This document shows, piece by piece, positions 31,876-40,566 of a stretch of DNA of 64,000 nt. How positions within the stretch are numbered: the stretch's first letter is position 1; every line of letters begins with the position of its first letter. The DNA comes from Verrucomicrobiota bacterium (GTDB taxonomy: Bacteria; Verrucomicrobiota; Verrucomicrobiia; CAIQCK01): the NCBI GenBank assembly GCA_016222825.1, contig JACRQF010000009.1, forward strand, positions 1,054,001 to 1,118,000. The letters are read 5' to 3'. A program made the position numbers and the translations under genes. Under the pieces are notes generated by a model. It was not told the origin of the DNA and did not search any database. It was given only the letters and a program-made list of their open reading frames with translations.

Positions 31876-34716
31876 ATGAAAACTTGGTTGTTAATAGCGC
31901 TCGTGTTCCTGTGCGCCGTCAGCGCCCGGGCGCAGCAGACTCCGGGTGCGGACGCCGCCAAGGCGACGATCCGCATTCGCGCCAGCGACTTGTTGCGGCA
32001 ACCTCCCAATGGCAACAAGACAGTCGTTGTCGCCAACGCCCCCACCGCTGGCGCTCCTGCCGCTCCCGCCGCGCCGCAGACGACGGCCGCGCCGCCCGCG
32101 GCTCTCTCTCCTTTCCCGGCGGCACAGCCAGTTGGGTCTTCGCAGCCGCCACCGCCGACCACCGGCTCCGCCGCGCCGCCACCGGGGCCGGCTCCCGACC
32201 GCCCGACGATGCTGGACCCGGCGGAACGCCGCGCCGCCATCCAACGGCCGCCGCCGGGGCCGGGTTCCGTCCAGTCGCCCATGCCGCCGACCACGCCGCC
32301 GCCGACCGCCGCCGCGCCCGCCCCCGATCCGAACGTCCGGCAGACGTTCCAGCAGAGCACGCTCACCGGCGACGAGCCGATTGAGTTTGACTGGATGAAC
32401 GCCGACCTCTCGCAGGTGCTGGCCAAATACAGCGAGTTGACTCGCCGCAGCGCGATCATGCAGCAGGGCTTGCAGGGCATGATTACCTTCCGCTCCTCCG
32501 GCCCGCTCAGCGTTGACGAAGCCATTGGCGCGTTGGAGAGCGTCCTGCTCATCAACGGCTACGCCGTCGTCCCGATGGGCGACAAGTTCTTCAAACTGGT
32601 GCCGTCGCCCTATGGCCCGCAGGAAGGTCTGCCGGTCTTGACCGAAGACGAGACGCCGCAACAGTTCGACCGGCTGGTGGCGCAGGTCGTGCGCGTGAAG
32701 TTCCTTGACCCGACCGACGTGGCGCGCGCCCTCGGCGGCAGCGGCGGCGGCATCGGCGCCCCCATGCCCGGCGCTCCGGCTCAACCTGGCGGCGCCGGCG
32801 CCAGCGGTCGCGTCTTCATGCATCCCTACGGCCAGATCATCCCGCTGCCGCGCTCCAGCGCGCTGCTGTTGATTGACACCGCGCTGAACGTCTCGCGGTT
32901 GAAGCAGATTATCGAATACATGGACACCACCAACGAGACGAAGATGGAAACGCGTGTCTATGTCATGGAGAACGCCGACGCTGTCACCGTCTATGGCATC
33001 CTCCAGCAATTGATCGCCGCCGACCAGGGCACAACCACGCAGGGCCAGACGGGCCAGATCACGCCGGGCATCGGAACCGCCGGAGCAGGCTTGGGCCGTA
33101 GCCGGCCCAGCGTCGCCTCCATCGAAGAAACCGTCATCATGGGCCGCGTGCTCATCAACTACGACGAGCGCACCAACGCCCTCCTCCTCATCACGCAGGA
33201 GACGAACTTCGCGTTCTTCGAGAAGATCGTCAAAGCGCTCGACGTGAAGACCAACCAGGACTTCAAGACGCGCGTCATCTTTCTCAACTACGCCGACGCC
33301 ACGGACATGGCCACCATGCTCTACCAGTTGGTCCAAGGCGCGTCGCCGACGAGCGTCGGCGGCCGGGCGGGCGGAACAGCCGGCGCGCCCTTCACCAGCC
33401 GCACCGGCACCGCCGCGGGCGGGCGGACCACCGGGCTTGGCGGCGGCACTTCCGGGGCGCGCAGCGGCACCTCCGGCGCGCGCGGCAGCGCCACCGGCAG
33501 CCGCACGGGCACCAGTTCCCGATCCGGCGGTTCGCGGCGCTCCACAGCTTCGCGGGCCACGGGCGCTGCCGCCCGGACCACGACGCCGACGCCCACGACG
33601 CCGGGACTGCCCGGCGGATCTTCCGCCGCCGCCAGCGCGGGGCAACAGTTGATCGAGATCATCCCCGACGTGCGCAACAACGCGCTGGTCGTCTTCGCGC
33701 CTGAGCAGGACCTGGAATCGCTCGCCGATGTCATCAAGCAACTCGACGTCTTCCCGCCGCAAGTGGCCATTGACGTTGTCGTCGCCGAGGTGAGCGTGGA
33801 TGACAATACTTCGTTCGGCGTGGACATCTTCCAAAAGGCGTTGACCAGTCCTTCCCGCGCGGGCGCCGGCATTTCCTCGCCCGACGGTGGCGGCATTCCT
33901 GGCGGCGGCGGCACCAACGCCCTCTCGCGTCTGCTCGATCCGCGCGCTCTCACCAGTCCGCAGGCGTTGGCGGGCGCCGGGCTGACGGGCGGGCTGACCT
34001 ATTTCGCCAGTTTCTTCGGTGACGATCTGCGCGCCGTTATCACCGCGCTATCACAGGACAGCAAGTTCAAGGTGCTCCAGACGCCTCACCTCTACACCTC
34101 CAACAATCAGGCCGCGCGGGTGTTCGTCGGCGAGTCCCGTCCCATCGTCACCTCGACCTTGACCGACATCAGCGGCGGCACCACCGCCGGGCGTTCGAAC
34201 TACGAAAACGTGGACATTGGCGTCGGTTTGGAGGTCACGCCGTTAATCAACCCCGACGGCGTCGTCACGTTCAACATCTACCAGACCGTGGATGACGTGA
34301 AGAGCACGGTGCTCATTGACAACAATGAGGTTCCCATCCTCAGCCGCCGCGAGGCCGAGGCGGTGGCAGTGACTTGCAAGGACGGGCAGATCATCATCCT
34401 CGGCGGACTGACCTCCAACACCCGCCGGCAGACGGTCAACAAGGTGCCGGTGGTCGGTGACATCCCGGTGCTCGGCTATCTTTTCAAGAAGACGGTTTGG
34501 AACAACGTGAAGACAGAACTGGTGTTCTTCCTGCGGCCGAAGGTGATCCGCACCGTCGAAGAAGCGCAGCGATACACTTGGGGCCGGATCGAGAAGAGCA
34601 AGGACCTGCGCACCATGCCGATCCGCGACGTGGAAGGCTACAGCCCGATGCAGGACAAGCGCCTCAACGAGAAGCTCAAGGCGATTGACCGCTTCGACAA
34701 GACCGACAAGTTCTAG
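31876..34716 (+). CDS. gspD: type II secretion secretin GspD
   Basis: A 946-residue outer-membrane secretin with a signal peptide (MKTWLLIALVFLCAVSARAQ). A Pro/Ala-rich low-complexity region covers about 45-155. N-domains run from about 160 to 590 with DLSQVLAKYSELTRR and VVRVKFLDPTDVARAL, interrupted by a Gly/Ser/Thr/Arg-rich insert at about 495-590. The C-terminal gate has PQVAIDVVVAEVSVDDNTSFGVD (quoted in part: VAIDVVVAEVSVDDNTSFGV), the conserved VPVVGDIPVLGYLFKK and ELVFFLRPKVI. The ATG at 31876 has GGGAGAAG upstream and starts the signal peptide; the upstream frame to 31600 overlaps the linker gene. At 946 residues it is longer than a typical GspD (about 650-700) because of the two low-complexity regions. 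Confidence 0.93.
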   Translation: MKTWLLIALVFLCAVSARAQQTPGADAAKATIRIRASDLLRQPPNGNKTVVVANAPTAGAPAAPAAPQTTAAPPAALSPFPAAQPVGSSQPPPPTTGSAAPPPGPAPDRPTMLDPAERRAAIQRPPPGPGSVQSPMPPTTPPPTAAAPAPDPNVRQTFQQSTLTGDEPIEFDWMNADLSQVLAKYSELTRRSAIMQQGLQGMITFRSSGPLSVDEAIGALESVLLINGYAVVPMGDKFFKLVPSPYGPQEGLPVLTEDETPQQFDRLVAQVVRVKFLDPTDVARALGGSGGGIGAPMPGAPAQPGGAGASGRVFMHPYGQIIPLPRSSALLLIDTALNVSRLKQIIEYMDTTNETKMETRVYVMENADAVTVYGILQQLIAADQGTTTQGQTGQITPGIGTAGAGLGRSRPSVASIEETVIMGRVLINYDERTNALLLITQETNFAFFEKIVKALDVKTNQDFKTRVIFLNYADATDMATMLYQLVQGASPTSVGGRAGGTAGAPFTSRTGTAAGGRTTGLGGGTSGARSGTSGARGSATGSRTGTSSRSGGSRRSTASRATGAAARTTTPTPTTPGLPGGSSAAASAGQQLIEIIPDVRNNALVVFAPEQDLESLADVIKQLDVFPPQVAIDVVVAEVSVDDNTSFGVDIFQKALTSPSRAGAGISSPDGGGIPGGGGTNALSRLLDPRALTSPQALAGAGLTGGLTYFASFFGDDLRAVITALSQDSKFKVLQTPHLYTSNNQAARVFVGESRPIVTSTLTDISGGTTAGRSNYENVDIGVGLEVTPLINPDGVVTFNIYQTVDDVKSTVLIDNNEVPILSRREAEAVAVTCKDGQIIILGGLTSNTRRQTVNKVPVVGDIPVLGYLFKKTVWNNVKTELVFFLRPKVIRTVEEAQRYTWGRIEKSKDLRTMPIRDVEGYSPMQDKRLNEKLKAIDRFDKTDKF

Positions 34717-34814
34717 TTGGGACGCCCCCCGGCGCGGCGGAGCCGGGGACGAACGCAAGCTGGAATGCGAGCGCCGCCGCGCGAGAGGTGTTTGGAGTTG
34801 CCGGGAACAAGGCC

Positions 34815-36590
34815 ATGATGCCGACAGATACGCCAGGCAATGCGGACGGTGCCCCTGCGCCGTTCGATCTGCTGCAAGGTTTGTCCGCCGAGCAGGCGCA
34901 GTTGCTCGGCTCCAAACTCACGTCTCTTTCCATTCGCGCGGGCGGCCTGTTCATCCACGCTGGCGAACCCGGCGATTGCCTTTACATCATCCGCAGCGGC
35001 GAGGTGGAAGTCACCGCCCCCTCATCGGCCGCTGGCGGCGCGCGCAAGGTGCTCGCGCGGCTCGGCCCCGGCCACGTCGTCGGCGAGATGGCGCTGCTGA
35101 ACCGCGAGCCGCGCAACGCCGACGTGGCCGCCGCCACCGATTGCGAACTGGACCGGCTCTCGGCGGTGGGGTTCGAGTCGCTCTGCGCCCAGATGCCCGT
35201 GTTGAAGCTGGTCCTCACGCGGCTGGTGGCGCACCGGCTGAGCTGGTCCGGCAGCGACGTTCTTGCGCGACGCATCGGCGCCTACACCGTCATCGCTCCC
35301 ATCGGTGAAGGCGGCATGGCTTGGGTCTATCGCGCCACCTGCAACACCGCGCCTGCGGACGACCCTGAGCGCCGCGTCGTGGCGTTGAAGATGCTCCCGC
35401 ACTCGCTCGTCACCCGGTCCGGCTTCCTGGAGCAGTTCCGCCAAGAGGCCAGCGTCATGACCGGCCTGCGGCACGAGAACATCGTTTCCCTCTACGAAAC
35501 CATCGAAATCTACGGCACGATGTTCTTGGTGCTGGAATACGTGCATGGCCGCAGCCTGCGCGATTGGGTGGAAAGCCACAGCAAACTCGCCCCCGACAAT
35601 GTGTGGGACATCGCCTGCAGCGTCACCCAGGCCCTGCGCGCCGCCCACGCCCGCGGCGTCATCCACCGCGACGTGAAGCCCGACAACATCATGGTGCGCC
35701 ACGACGGCGTGGTGAAACTCATGGACTTCGGCATCGCCGTGCCTGTCAGCGGCCCGACGGTGGACCTCGGCGGCGTGGCCATCTCGCCGCGCTACGGCGC
35801 CCCGGAGATTTTCGCCGGCGAACGCGGCGATCCCGCCGCCGATTTCTACAACCTCGGCATCATGCTCTACGAAATGGTCGCGGGCTGCGCGCCGTTTTCC
35901 GCCGAAACCTACGAGGAATGGGCGGAGTTGCATCAGTCGGCCGCGCCGCCGCCGCTGAAGCAGCATTGCGCCAACGTGCGGCCCGATCTGGAAGCGCTGA
36001 TCACCGCGGCCTTGATCAAGGATCCCGCCAGGCGATGGCAGGCCATTGTGCCGATGCTGGACCGGCTGTCGGTCAAGACGACTGTGCAAACTACGGCGTC
36101 GTTCGTCGGGTCGCGCCTGCGCGTCCGCACGGCCGAAGACGGCGCCCATGCCGTGAGCACCGAGCCGCCGCGCGACCCGCAGCCAGCCGCCACGCCGCGG
36201 GCGATGCTGGCGCTCTGGTTCCGCTTCCCCGGCGAGCCGAAGGAGCGCGCGTTCCTGATGACCAAGCCCCTCGTTGTCGGGCGTGACGCGCCGGCCGACA
36301 TCCTGATCGCCGACGCCATGGTGTCGCGCCGCCACGCGGAGTTCTCCGTCACGCCACGGGGGCTGCACGTGCGCGACCTCGGCTCCAGCAACGGTTGCTT
36401 CGTCAACGAGCATCCGGTCGCGCAAGCCGATTTGCGCCAGGGCGACCAACTGCGCGTCGGCTCCACCCTGCTCACCTTCGAGCGGGAAAGCGCCACCGGC
36501 ATCCACTTCAGCATCGCCCCCTGCGCCCAACTCCCGGCCGGCGGTCCGGACAATGTCAGCGATTGGCCGCCCCCGGAAGCGGGGGGGTGA
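34815..36590 (+). CDS. cNMP-binding / Ser-Thr kinase / FHA fusion protein
   Basis: A 591-residue three-domain signalling protein. Residues about 15-135 are a cyclic-nucleotide-binding domain with the phosphate cassette GEMALLNREPRNADV near 89, keeping the Glu and Arg that hold the ligand. Residues about 155-420 are a Hanks-type kinase: GEGGMAWVYRA near 163, VALK near 191, HRDVKPDN near 284, DFG near 304. Residues about 480-570 are an FHA domain (GRD near 488, SRRHAEF, SSNGCFVN near 523). No membrane segment, so cytosolic. GTG 34788 is an alternative start; ATG 34815 follows a purine-rich GGAACAAGG. It follows gspD by 98 bases, suggesting control of secretion or envelope genes, and overlaps the convergent rluA-type gene by 35 bases. 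Confidence 0.9.
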   Translation: MMPTDTPGNADGAPAPFDLLQGLSAEQAQLLGSKLTSLSIRAGGLFIHAGEPGDCLYIIRSGEVEVTAPSSAAGGARKVLARLGPGHVVGEMALLNREPRNADVAAATDCELDRLSAVGFESLCAQMPVLKLVLTRLVAHRLSWSGSDVLARRIGAYTVIAPIGEGGMAWVYRATCNTAPADDPERRVVALKMLPHSLVTRSGFLEQFRQEASVMTGLRHENIVSLYETIEIYGTMFLVLEYVHGRSLRDWVESHSKLAPDNVWDIACSVTQALRAAHARGVIHRDVKPDNIMVRHDGVVKLMDFGIAVPVSGPTVDLGGVAISPRYGAPEIFAGERGDPAADFYNLGIMLYEMVAGCAPFSAETYEEWAELHQSAAPPPLKQHCANVRPDLEALITAALIKDPARRWQAIVPMLDRLSVKTTVQTTASFVGSRLRVRTAEDGAHAVSTEPPRDPQPAATPRAMLALWFRFPGEPKERAFLMTKPLVVGRDAPADILIADAMVSRRHAEFSVTPRGLHVRDLGSSNGCFVNEHPVAQADLRQGDQLRVGSTLLTFERESATGIHFSIAPCAQLPAGGPDNVSDWPPPEAGG

Positions 36591-37446
36591 ACTTCCGCAA
36601 ATACTTCAGCGCCACCGCGAAATCCTTTGGCAACGGCGATGTCAGCTCCAGCCGCTGGCCGGTCGTCGGATGCGTCACCACCAGCCGTTCCGCGTGCAAC
36701 GCCAGCCGTCCCAGCAACGGATGCTCCGCCGTCTCCGCGTGCGCCTTGTAGCCGGGCTTGAGCTGCGACAGATACAATGCGCTCCGCTCGCCCTCGCCGT
36801 AAACCTTGTCGCACAGGATCGGATACCCCGCGTGCCGCAGATGCGCGCGAATCTGGTGTGTCCGCCCCGTCTCCGGCTCGCAAGCGAGCAGCGTGCAACT
36901 CAGGAACGGCATGGTCTCCCGCTGCCCGCGCAACGCCCGCAGCCGGAACCGCTCCAGCACGCGGAACCGCGTCAGCGTCAGCTTGCCGCCGTGCCGGCGC
37001 TCGATCTGCACCCACGGCCGCGACGGATGCGGGCCGAGCTTCATCTCCACCTCGAAGGCGTCCTCCGCCGGCTCGCCTTCCACCAACGCCACGTAGGACT
37101 TGCCGACCGTCCGGTCGTTGAACTGTTTGGCCAGTTCGCGCAGCGCCTCGCGCGCCTTCGCCAGCAGCAGCACCCCGCTCGTGTCGGCGTCGAGCCGGTG
37201 GACGTTGGCGAGCATCGTCAGCCCTCGCTCGCGCACCCACGCCGCGCCGGTGTCGAGCGCGCGCCGGACGCCGGACATGAGGTTTGGCTTCTCCGGGTCG
37301 TAGGTGTCGGGCGAAATCATCAGCCCGCTGGGCTTGTCCACCGCCAGCAGCGCGTCGTCTTCGTAGAGCACCGGCAGTTCCACCGAAGCGCCGGGCGCCA
37401 GCGCCAACCGAAAGCTGTTCATGGATTCACTCATCGCATTTTGCAC
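36556..37446 (-). CDS. RluA family RNA pseudouridine synthase
   Basis: A 296-residue RluA-type pseudouridine synthase acting on rRNA or tRNA uridines. The catalytic motif HRLDADTSG is near residue 111-119, with Asp the nucleophile; VLYEDDALLAVDKPSG near 26-41 and ETGRTHQIRAHLRHAGYPILCD (quoted in part: GRTHQIRAHLRHAGYPI) near 207 are family signatures. No S4 domain is present, as in RluA itself. The GTG at 37446 is taken because AAGG lies 6 bases upstream; an ATG at 37434 is possible. Its 3' end overlaps the convergent kinase gene by 35 bases. The target nucleotide cannot be told from sequence. Confidence 0.92.
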   Translation of the reverse strand: MQNAMSESMNSFRLALAPGASVELPVLYEDDALLAVDKPSGLMISPDTYDPEKPNLMSGVRRALDTGAAWVRERGLTMLANVHRLDADTSGVLLLAKAREALRELAKQFNDRTVGKSYVALVEGEPAEDAFEVEMKLGPHPSRPWVQIERRHGGKLTLTRFRVLERFRLRALRGQRETMPFLSCTLLACEPETGRTHQIRAHLRHAGYPILCDKVYGEGERSALYLSQLKPGYKAHAETAEHPLLGRLALHAERLVVTHPTTGQRLELTSPLPKDFAVALKYLRKFTPPLPGAANR

Positions 37447-37526
37447 GTCTCACCTTGCAGTCACAAAACCGTTGACCTAGATTCTCCGGCCCACGTTATG
37501 GAACAAAACAGGAACGAGCAAGACGT

Positions 37527-38534
37527 ATGATCATGCCGCGCGAACCCGGCTACCTCGAACGCGCTGACGCCGCTTACGACGCCGGCCAGTTCGAGAAGGC
37601 GCTGGAGCTTTACCACAAACACATCGAGCTGGAGCCGGACGCGCCGGAAGGCTACGAGGGACTCGGCCTGAGCTTGTGGGCGTTGGAGCGCCACCGCGAC
37701 GCCCTCCAGGCACTGAACACCGCGCAGAAGTTCGACCCCGAGAACGCCGGCATCGCCATCAACCGCGCCGCCCTGCTCACCGACGTGCTCGAACGCCACC
37801 AGGAGACCGTCGCCATTTGCGAGGGCCTCACGCGCCGCAAACTCAAACAGAACGACGTGCGCGACGCCCGCTACTTTGCCGCCAAGGCCCACTTCCGCCT
37901 CGGCAACGACGCCAAGGCGCTGGCCTTGCTCGACGCGGCGCTGCGCGATGCGCCCGGCGACATCGAACTGCTGAGCTGGAAGGCGCACGTGCTCTTCGAG
38001 AGCGGCCACTACGAGAAATCGAAGCTCGTCCACGAGAAATGCCTCCAACTCGACAACGACGACCCCGGCATCTGGTGGGACTACGGCCTGGTCGTCGAGA
38101 AGCTCGGCGACGAAGCCGCCGCGCGCCAGGCGTTCGAGCGCGCGCACGAACTCGACCCGGAGGATTTCCAACTGCCGGTGACGATCCCGGCCAAGGACGC
38201 CGAGCGCATCGCCGTCCGGATGCTGGAGGAATTGCCGGACGATTTCCGCGACGCCATCCGCGACGTGCCGGTGATCGTAGACGATTTTCCCTCGCGCGAA
38301 TTTGTGCTGGAAAACCCGACGCTCGGCCCGCAAATCCTCGGCCTCTTCACCGGCAACACTCACAACGAGCGCCAGCCCGTGCCGACGGCCATCATGATTT
38401 TCCGCAAGAACCTGGAGAAGATCGTCGGCGACCGCGAGGAACTCGTCGTCGAAATCCGCAAGACGCTGCTCCACGAAATCGGCCATTACCTCGGCCTGAA
38501 CGAGGACGATCTGAGGGAGCGCGGCTTGGAGTAG
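37527..38534 (+). CDS. TPR protein fused to a minimal zincin metallopeptidase
   Basis: A 335-residue protein. Residues about 8-210 are tetratricopeptide repeats (AAYDAGQFEKALELYHKHIEL, in part DAGQFEKALELYHKHIEL; VLFESGHYEKSKLVHEKCLQL; YGLVVEKLGDEAAARQAFERA, in part KLGDEAAARQAFERA). Residues about 220-335 match the small zincin-like family (DUF1025/MetMMP type): LPDDFRDAIRDVPVIVDDFP, ILGLFTG, and the zinc site HEIGHYLGLNEDDL near 315-328, with His, Glu, His and a downstream acidic ligand. Stand-alone zincins of this type are about 120 residues; the TPR fusion is unusual and may recruit protein substrates. No signal peptide. It is divergent from the RluA gene with 80 bases between them. Confidence 0.87.
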   Translation: MIMPREPGYLERADAAYDAGQFEKALELYHKHIELEPDAPEGYEGLGLSLWALERHRDALQALNTAQKFDPENAGIAINRAALLTDVLERHQETVAICEGLTRRKLKQNDVRDARYFAAKAHFRLGNDAKALALLDAALRDAPGDIELLSWKAHVLFESGHYEKSKLVHEKCLQLDNDDPGIWWDYGLVVEKLGDEAAARQAFERAHELDPEDFQLPVTIPAKDAERIAVRMLEELPDDFRDAIRDVPVIVDDFPSREFVLENPTLGPQILGLFTGNTHNERQPVPTAIMIFRKNLEKIVGDREELVVEIRKTLLHEIGHYLGLNEDDLRERGLE

Positions 38535-38580
38535 GCACCGGCCCCCGTCCGCTCCGTTCCATGCCAATCCCGCTGCTGAA

Positions 38581-39219
38581 ATGAACAAACCAACTGTGAC
38601 CCACACGATTCAAGTGATCCTCTTCGACCTCGGCGGCGTGCTCGTGGAGTTCGACGGCATCGCGCCATTGATTGCGCTCTCCGGCAACAGGCTGGACAAG
38701 GAAGGCGCGCGCCGGTTCTGGCTCACGTCGCCTTCGGTCCGCGAGTTTGAAACCGGCAGGTGCGGCGCTGAAGATTTCGCCCGCCGCGCCGTGGCTGAAC
38801 TGGGCCTCACCATGGCGACGGACGTCTTCCTGCGGCAGTTTGTGAGTTGGGACCGCGGGCCGATGGACGGCGCGCTCAGTTTGCTGGACGCGCTCAAGCC
38901 GCGCTTCCTCCTGGCCTGTCTTAGCAACAACAACGAACTGCACTGGAACCGGCTCCGCAAGGAAACAAAACTGCCGGAGAAGTTCCACCGGTGCTATCTG
39001 TCTCAAGAGATTGGATTGATGAAGCCGGATCGCGAGTCGTTTGCCCACGTGGTCCGCGATCTCGGCGCCGAGCCGGCGCGCATCCTTTTCTTCGACGATA
39101 ACCCGGAGTGCGTGGACGCGGCGCGGCAACTCGGATTCACGACCCGCCGCGCGCGCGGCGTTGGAGAGGTGAAGGCGGCGCTGGCGGAGTTGGGGTTGCA
39201 TCACGATACCGGCCGGTGA
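38581..39219 (+). CDS. HAD family hydrolase (HAD-IA, YihX-like)
   Basis: A 212-residue haloacid-dehalogenase-fold phosphatase. Motif I is FDLGGVLVEF near 15-24, with the nucleophile Asp; the second acid is replaced by Gly, as is usual in the DLGGV/DLGNV subgroup (glucose-1-phosphatase YihX and epoxide-hydrolase N-terminal type). Motif II is CLSNNNE, motif III MKPDRESF with the Lys, and motif IV FFDDNPECVDAA. A four-helix cap sits between motifs I and II. The gene is 46 bases after the TPR-zincin gene in the same direction. A sugar phosphate is the likely substrate by family, but not specific. Confidence 0.88.
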   Translation: MNKPTVTHTIQVILFDLGGVLVEFDGIAPLIALSGNRLDKEGARRFWLTSPSVREFETGRCGAEDFARRAVAELGLTMATDVFLRQFVSWDRGPMDGALSLLDALKPRFLLACLSNNNELHWNRLRKETKLPEKFHRCYLSQEIGLMKPDRESFAHVVRDLGAEPARILFFDDNPECVDAARQLGFTTRRARGVGEVKAALAELGLHHDTGR

Positions 39220-39343
39220 CCGGCGGTCACAACGAGGGGGCAGAGTTGAAGACTCCGCCTGGAAGACTAAATTTAGCCAGCTACGGGGGCCGAGACCGCA
39301 GCGTGGTTCTATGATGACTTAGGACTGAAAGGAGTCAGTGAGT

Positions 39344-39646
39344 ATGTATTACGAGCTAATTGCGCTCGGTTTGGTTTGCCTGGGAGCACCCTGGCTCGCT
39401 CGCCTAGGCGGCTTTGAAATCAGCCGCAAGTCGTTCGATCTGGCGGGAGTGGCGGGCTTGTTCTTCTGGGCGGCAACGGCATTCGGCTTGGGCACGACCC
39501 TGGTGGATGTGCTGAAGGACATCGGCAAATTCCTCATGGTCATTTCGGTGATCCTGGGCTGGATCGCACTCAGCGTTGGCGCCGTCTGGAGCGCCTTTGA
39601 TGTGTTTCGCGAGTCCCACAAGGAACTGCTGATTCACAAAGCGTAA
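39344..39646 (+). CDS. small membrane protein of unknown function
   Basis: A 100-residue protein with about three hydrophobic segments: YYELIALGLVCLGAPWLARL, FDLAGVAGLFFWAATAFGLG and FLMVISVILGWIALSVGAVW, then a basic/acidic end (FRESHKELLIHKA). GGAG at 39331-39334 lies 9 bases before the ATG at 39344; a GTG at 39338 is in frame but too close to that site. I recognise no family. It stands alone between the HAD gene and the convergent ppk2 gene. Lower GC and good initiation signals suggest a real gene. The 124 bases upstream hold no clear motif. Confidence 0.65.
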   Translation: MYYELIALGLVCLGAPWLARLGGFEISRKSFDLAGVAGLFFWAATAFGLGTTLVDVLKDIGKFLMVISVILGWIALSVGAVWSAFDVFRESHKELLIHKA

Positions 39647-39724
39647 CCAGAGGGCTTCACAGCCGGATTCGTCGCGCGAGGCGCGAAGGGGTGGGTAGTT
39701 GCCGTCTGACCCGGCAGCCCGAGG

Positions 39725-40534
39725 CTATTCTATGACAAGCTTGGCCGGGTCAAATACCGGCTTGGGAAAGCGCGGGTCCATCTTCTCCAGCGTCTCGACG
39801 AGGATTTGCGAGACGGCGAGGTTGCGGAACCACTTCTTGTTGGCCGGAATCACATGCCACGGCGCCCACGGGGTGCTGCACTTGGTGAGCGCATCCTCGA
39901 ACGCCTCCATGTAATCACCCCACAGCTTGCGCTCCGCGAGGTCGGACGGCGTGAACTTCCAGTTCTTGTCCGGGTCTTGCAGCCGCGCCTCCAGCCGCTG
40001 CTTCTGCTCGTCCTTGCTGATGAGCAGGAAGAACTTCACGACGGTCACGTCGTTGTCGTCCAGCAACTTCTCGAACGCGTTGATCTGCTCAAAGCGTGCC
40101 GACCAGACCGGCTTCGGCGCGAGGTCGTGGACGCGCACCACGAGCACGTCCTCGTAGTGCGAGCGGTTGAAGATGCCGATCTCGCCTTTGGCCGGCACGG
40201 CCTTTTGGATGCGCCAGAGGAAATGATGCGCCCGCTCCTCGGCCGACGGTGCCTTGAACGCCGTCACCTTGCAGCTCTGCGGGTTCAGGCCCGACATGAC
40301 GTGGCGGATTGTGCCGTCCTTGCCGGCCGCGTCAATGCCCTGCAACACAACGAGCACCGCGCGCTTCTGCTCCGCGTAGAGCCGGAACTGGAGGTCGGCG
40401 AGCCGCTTGATGTTCTTCTCCAACGTCGCCTCCGCCTCGGTCTTGTCGCGGAAACCCGGCGTGTCGCTGGGATCGCGGTGTTTGATCTTTGCGGCTGTGC
40501 CCGGTTTGACGGTCAACTCCTTGGTCAGTTTCAT
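39725..40534 (-). CDS. ppk2: polyphosphate kinase 2 family protein
   Basis: A 269-residue PPK2 that transfers phosphate between polyphosphate and nucleotides. Walker A is LQGIDAAGKDG near 64-74, Walker B is IFNRSHYEDVLVVRVH near 121-136, and the lid segment FTPSDLAERKLWGDY near 195-209 carries the conserved Arg. The size (about 270 residues, single domain) and the FNRSHYEDVL pattern fit PPK2 classes that phosphorylate AMP and/or ADP from polyphosphate, although the class cannot be fixed by eye. Cytosolic. It is 32 bases downstream of the ThuA-like gene in the same direction, with no obvious functional link. Confidence 0.93.
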   Translation of the reverse strand: MKLTKELTVKPGTAAKIKHRDPSDTPGFRDKTEAEATLEKNIKRLADLQFRLYAEQKRAVLVVLQGIDAAGKDGTIRHVMSGLNPQSCKVTAFKAPSAEERAHHFLWRIQKAVPAKGEIGIFNRSHYEDVLVVRVHDLAPKPVWSARFEQINAFEKLLDDNDVTVVKFFLLISKDEQKQRLEARLQDPDKNWKFTPSDLAERKLWGDYMEAFEDALTKCSTPWAPWHVIPANKKWFRNLAVSQILVETLEKMDPRFPKPVFDPAKLVIE

Positions 40535-40566
40535 GATCTCCTCGTGGCTGGCGCAAACCGGCGCGG

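Noticed and set aside
36556..36590. Convergent 35-base overlap of the kinase and RluA genes as a regulatory antisense region
   Set aside because: Both C-terminal ends are of low complexity; a run of seven G at the kinase end makes the exact stop uncertain, so no meaning is attached.
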